Positions 4,308 through 5,561 of a stretch of 5,561 nt of DNA are shown here, one piece after another (the stretch's first letter is position 1; each line of letters starts with the position of its first letter). The stretch is taken from NCBI GenBank assembly GCA_030018635.1, contig JASEHU010000155.1:1-5561 (forward strand). The letters run 5' to 3'. The notes beneath the pieces are model-generated. The model was given only the letters and a program-made list of their open reading frames with translations, did not search any database and had not been told where the DNA came from. The translations under genes were made by a program, and so were the position numbers. Origin of the DNA: a bacterium (lineage in GTDB: Bacteria > UBA9089 > CG2-30-40-21 > SBAY01).

Positions 4308-4368
4308 AGGTGATACCTGGCGAGGTAATATCTCATCGAGGTAATACCTCTTTAAAGGTACACACCTT
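4308..4368 (+). promoter_or_regulatory. Row of four mini-hairpins upstream of the porin Shine-Dalgarno
   Basis: Four successive short stems share the pattern AGGT-loop-ACCT: aggt/acct (4308-4318, loop gat), gaggt/atctc (4322-4334, loop aat), gaggt/acctc (4338-4350, loop aat) and aaggt/acctt (4355-4368, loop acac). Cgaggtaata is directly repeated with a period of 16 (4321-4330, 4337-4346). In addition, ccttaa (4365-4370) can pair with ttaagg (4384-4389), which overlaps the porin ribosome-binding site. The array may be a post-transcriptional control leader, a protein-binding array or repeats. Confidence 0.45.
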
Positions 4369-4385
4369 AAAGAAAAATCCTTTTT

Positions 4386-4392
4386 AAGGAGG
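4386..4392 (+). promoter_or_regulatory. Strong Shine-Dalgarno of the porin gene
   Basis: AAGGAGG lies 9 nt before ATG 4402. It fixes the start and suggests high expression, as expected for an abundant outer-membrane protein. The AAGG part could be masked by the upstream ccttaa. Confidence 0.8.
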
Positions 4393-4401
4393 AACAAAAA
4401 A

Positions 4402-5403
4402 ATGAAAAAGACTTTAGGTTATTTATTGGCAAGCCTGGTAGTAGTATTTGTGGCTATGCCGGCTTTCGCGGAGATAGAGTGGAGTGGCAATGTCGCAGTG
4501 GGGATTGAGAATATAGATAAGGCTGACCCACTTACAAAGGAAAATCTTCAATTCACTGATGCCTTAGTCAATCTGGATGTAAAGGCAGAGATAGCAGATG
4601 GGGTAACAGCAGTTGCTCAAATTCGGCAAGCCGACTCCTTACTTGAAACAAGGAAGGTTGCTGTTGAGCTATCTGATCTGATTCCAAACGCTACCTTGAT
4701 GGTGGGTAGAGTGGTATTTCCTATGGGCAAAGAAGCTGACTCTCAAACCGAAGGTGCGAATATGATGAAGAATGCCATGATTGGCAACTCAGCACTGTAC
4801 GATCAAGGTGTAACAGGTCAACTGGTAGATTATGGAATGGCTCTAAAGACAACAATGGGTGCAGTTAATTGCCTGTTAGCTCTCACCAATGGTAATGTTG
4901 GTGCAGCAAGGGATAACAACAGTGACAAGGCTATGATGATTAGACTGGATGGTGATGTTCCAGCAGTTGAAGGTTTATCCTTGGCAGCAAGTTATATGAC
5001 AAATGATGCAGCTGCGACTAATGCACCGAAAAATGAGACAACAAACATGGTTATTGATGCCGCATATGCAATGGATGCACTTACAGTAGGCGTTACTTAT
5101 GGAGATGGTGAAAAGGAGGTAGGTACAACCAAAACAGAGAAAGATTGTTTGGCAATCGAAGCCAGTTATGCGATGAATGATACCTGCTCAGTGGCTGTGC
5201 GACAGAGTAAGGTAAAAATCTCAGAAAATAGTGTAGATACGTGTGAAGTAACAAAGTTACAAGTTGGTATCAATTACAAGTTAGCAGATAATACACTACT
5301 TAAGGTAGAGTATGTTGACAATAAGAACAAAGAAAAACCAACTAATCTCAAAACTGATGCTGATTATGATGGTATCAAAGCAGCAATAGCAGTTAGATTC
5401 TAA
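4402..5403 (+). CDS. Outer-membrane beta-barrel protein (porin-like)
   Basis: The product is 333 aa. Residues 1-23 are a Sec signal peptide (MKK, hydrophobic core, then MPAFA before E24), giving a mature protein of about 310 aa. The rest alternates short amphipathic strands (for example LVNLDVKAEI, LSLAASYMT, ALTVGVTYGDG, LQVGINYKL, LLKVEYVDN) with Asp/Asn/Thr/Lys-rich loops. It ends AAIAVRF, with Phe last and hydrophobics at alternating positions, the C-terminal beta-signal read by the BAM complex. The size suits a barrel of roughly 14-16 strands that allows passive solute passage; substrate and porin subfamily cannot be told. Four cysteines (C157, C249, C262, C281) are unusual for a barrel. 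A strong Shine-Dalgarno and a strong terminator flank it, so it is a single-gene unit, probably highly expressed, with a possibly structured leader. Confidence 0.8.
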   Translation: MKKTLGYLLASLVVVFVAMPAFAEIEWSGNVAVGIENIDKADPLTKENLQFTDALVNLDVKAEIADGVTAVAQIRQADSLLETRKVAVELSDLIPNATLMVGRVVFPMGKEADSQTEGANMMKNAMIGNSALYDQGVTGQLVDYGMALKTTMGAVNCLLALTNGNVGAARDNNSDKAMMIRLDGDVPAVEGLSLAASYMTNDAAATNAPKNETTNMVIDAAYAMDALTVGVTYGDGEKEVGTTKTEKDCLAIEASYAMNDTCSVAVRQSKVKISENSVDTCEVTKLQVGINYKLADNTLLKVEYVDNKNKEKPTNLKTDADYDGIKAAIAVRF

Positions 5404-5436
5404 TCTGAGTGTGTTTTAACACCGACGATTAAACAA

Positions 5437-5487
5437 AAGGGGTTGGACATGAAAGCAAAGAAGGTTCGACCCCTTTTTGTTTTTTAG
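5437..5487 (+). terminator. Rho-independent terminator of the porin gene
   Basis: Aaggggttggac (5437-5448) pairs with gttcgacccctt (5464-5475) as a 12-bp stem with two G-U wobbles and a 15-nt loop. T-rich sequence follows (tttgtttttt, 5476-5485). It begins 33 nt after the porin stop codon and matches the intrinsic-terminator pattern well. Confidence 0.9.
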
Positions 5488-5561
5488 TAATCCCTTAGAA
5501 GGTGTAAAAAAATCGGTTTTTAGGGGTAAGCATCCCTCGGAAACCCTTGATTTTACAGGAC

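Noticed and set aside
5449..5487. 12-codon ORF after the porin
   Set aside because: It lies wholly within the terminator hairpin and its T-tract and lacks independent signals.

Overview
This AT-rich window carries four protein genes, all on the + strand. They are a pyruvate kinase (317-1792), a LysM plus M23 peptidase lipoprotein (1853-2602), a small lipoprotein-like coiled-coil membrane protein (3432-3893) and an outer-membrane beta-barrel protein (4402-5403). The barrel, with its signal peptide and C-terminal phenylalanine, and the two lipoboxes point to a diderm (Gram-negative-type) bacterium. The density of small palindromic repeats suggests a repeat-rich genome, perhaps an uncultivated lineage. 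That is inference, and no taxon can be named from this window.

Layout. Bases 1-316 hold an 18-bp inverted repeat at the left edge, a duplicated hairpin unit with DnaA-box-like sequences followed by CTA triplets, a C-run/G-run hairpin and a textbook sigma70 promoter for pyk. The peptidase gene follows pyk after 60 bp, so the two are probably co-transcribed. Bases 2603-3431 have no convincing large gene. They contain a MITE-like element with 19-bp terminal inverted repeats, a strong promoter in front of a short structured transcript with a 17-codon ORF, a second MITE-like element flanked by a 10-bp direct repeat, and the promoter of the coiled-coil gene. Bases 3894-4401 hold a hairpin, a third palindromic element and a row of four mini-hairpins just upstream of the porin Shine-Dalgarno. 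A strong rho-independent terminator closes the porin gene.

The most interesting signal is a family of 18-bp repeat units around the core GGTTTAAAACC. Four units are inserted in frame in pyk, adding 24 residues. An exact 18-bp match lies in frame in the peptidase gene between the lipid anchor and LysM. Two units sit inside the intergenic element at 4014-4121, and the related element at 2599-2880 looks like the same module without them. The core also lies in reverse orientation inside the third element. This looks like a modular palindromic repeat that moves or expands through both intergenic and coding DNA, analogous to the protein-coding palindromic elements known from Rickettsia.

The genes do not form an obvious pathway. 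Pyruvate kinase is core glycolysis; the other three are envelope proteins (cell-wall hydrolase, anchored coiled-coil protein, outer-membrane barrel).
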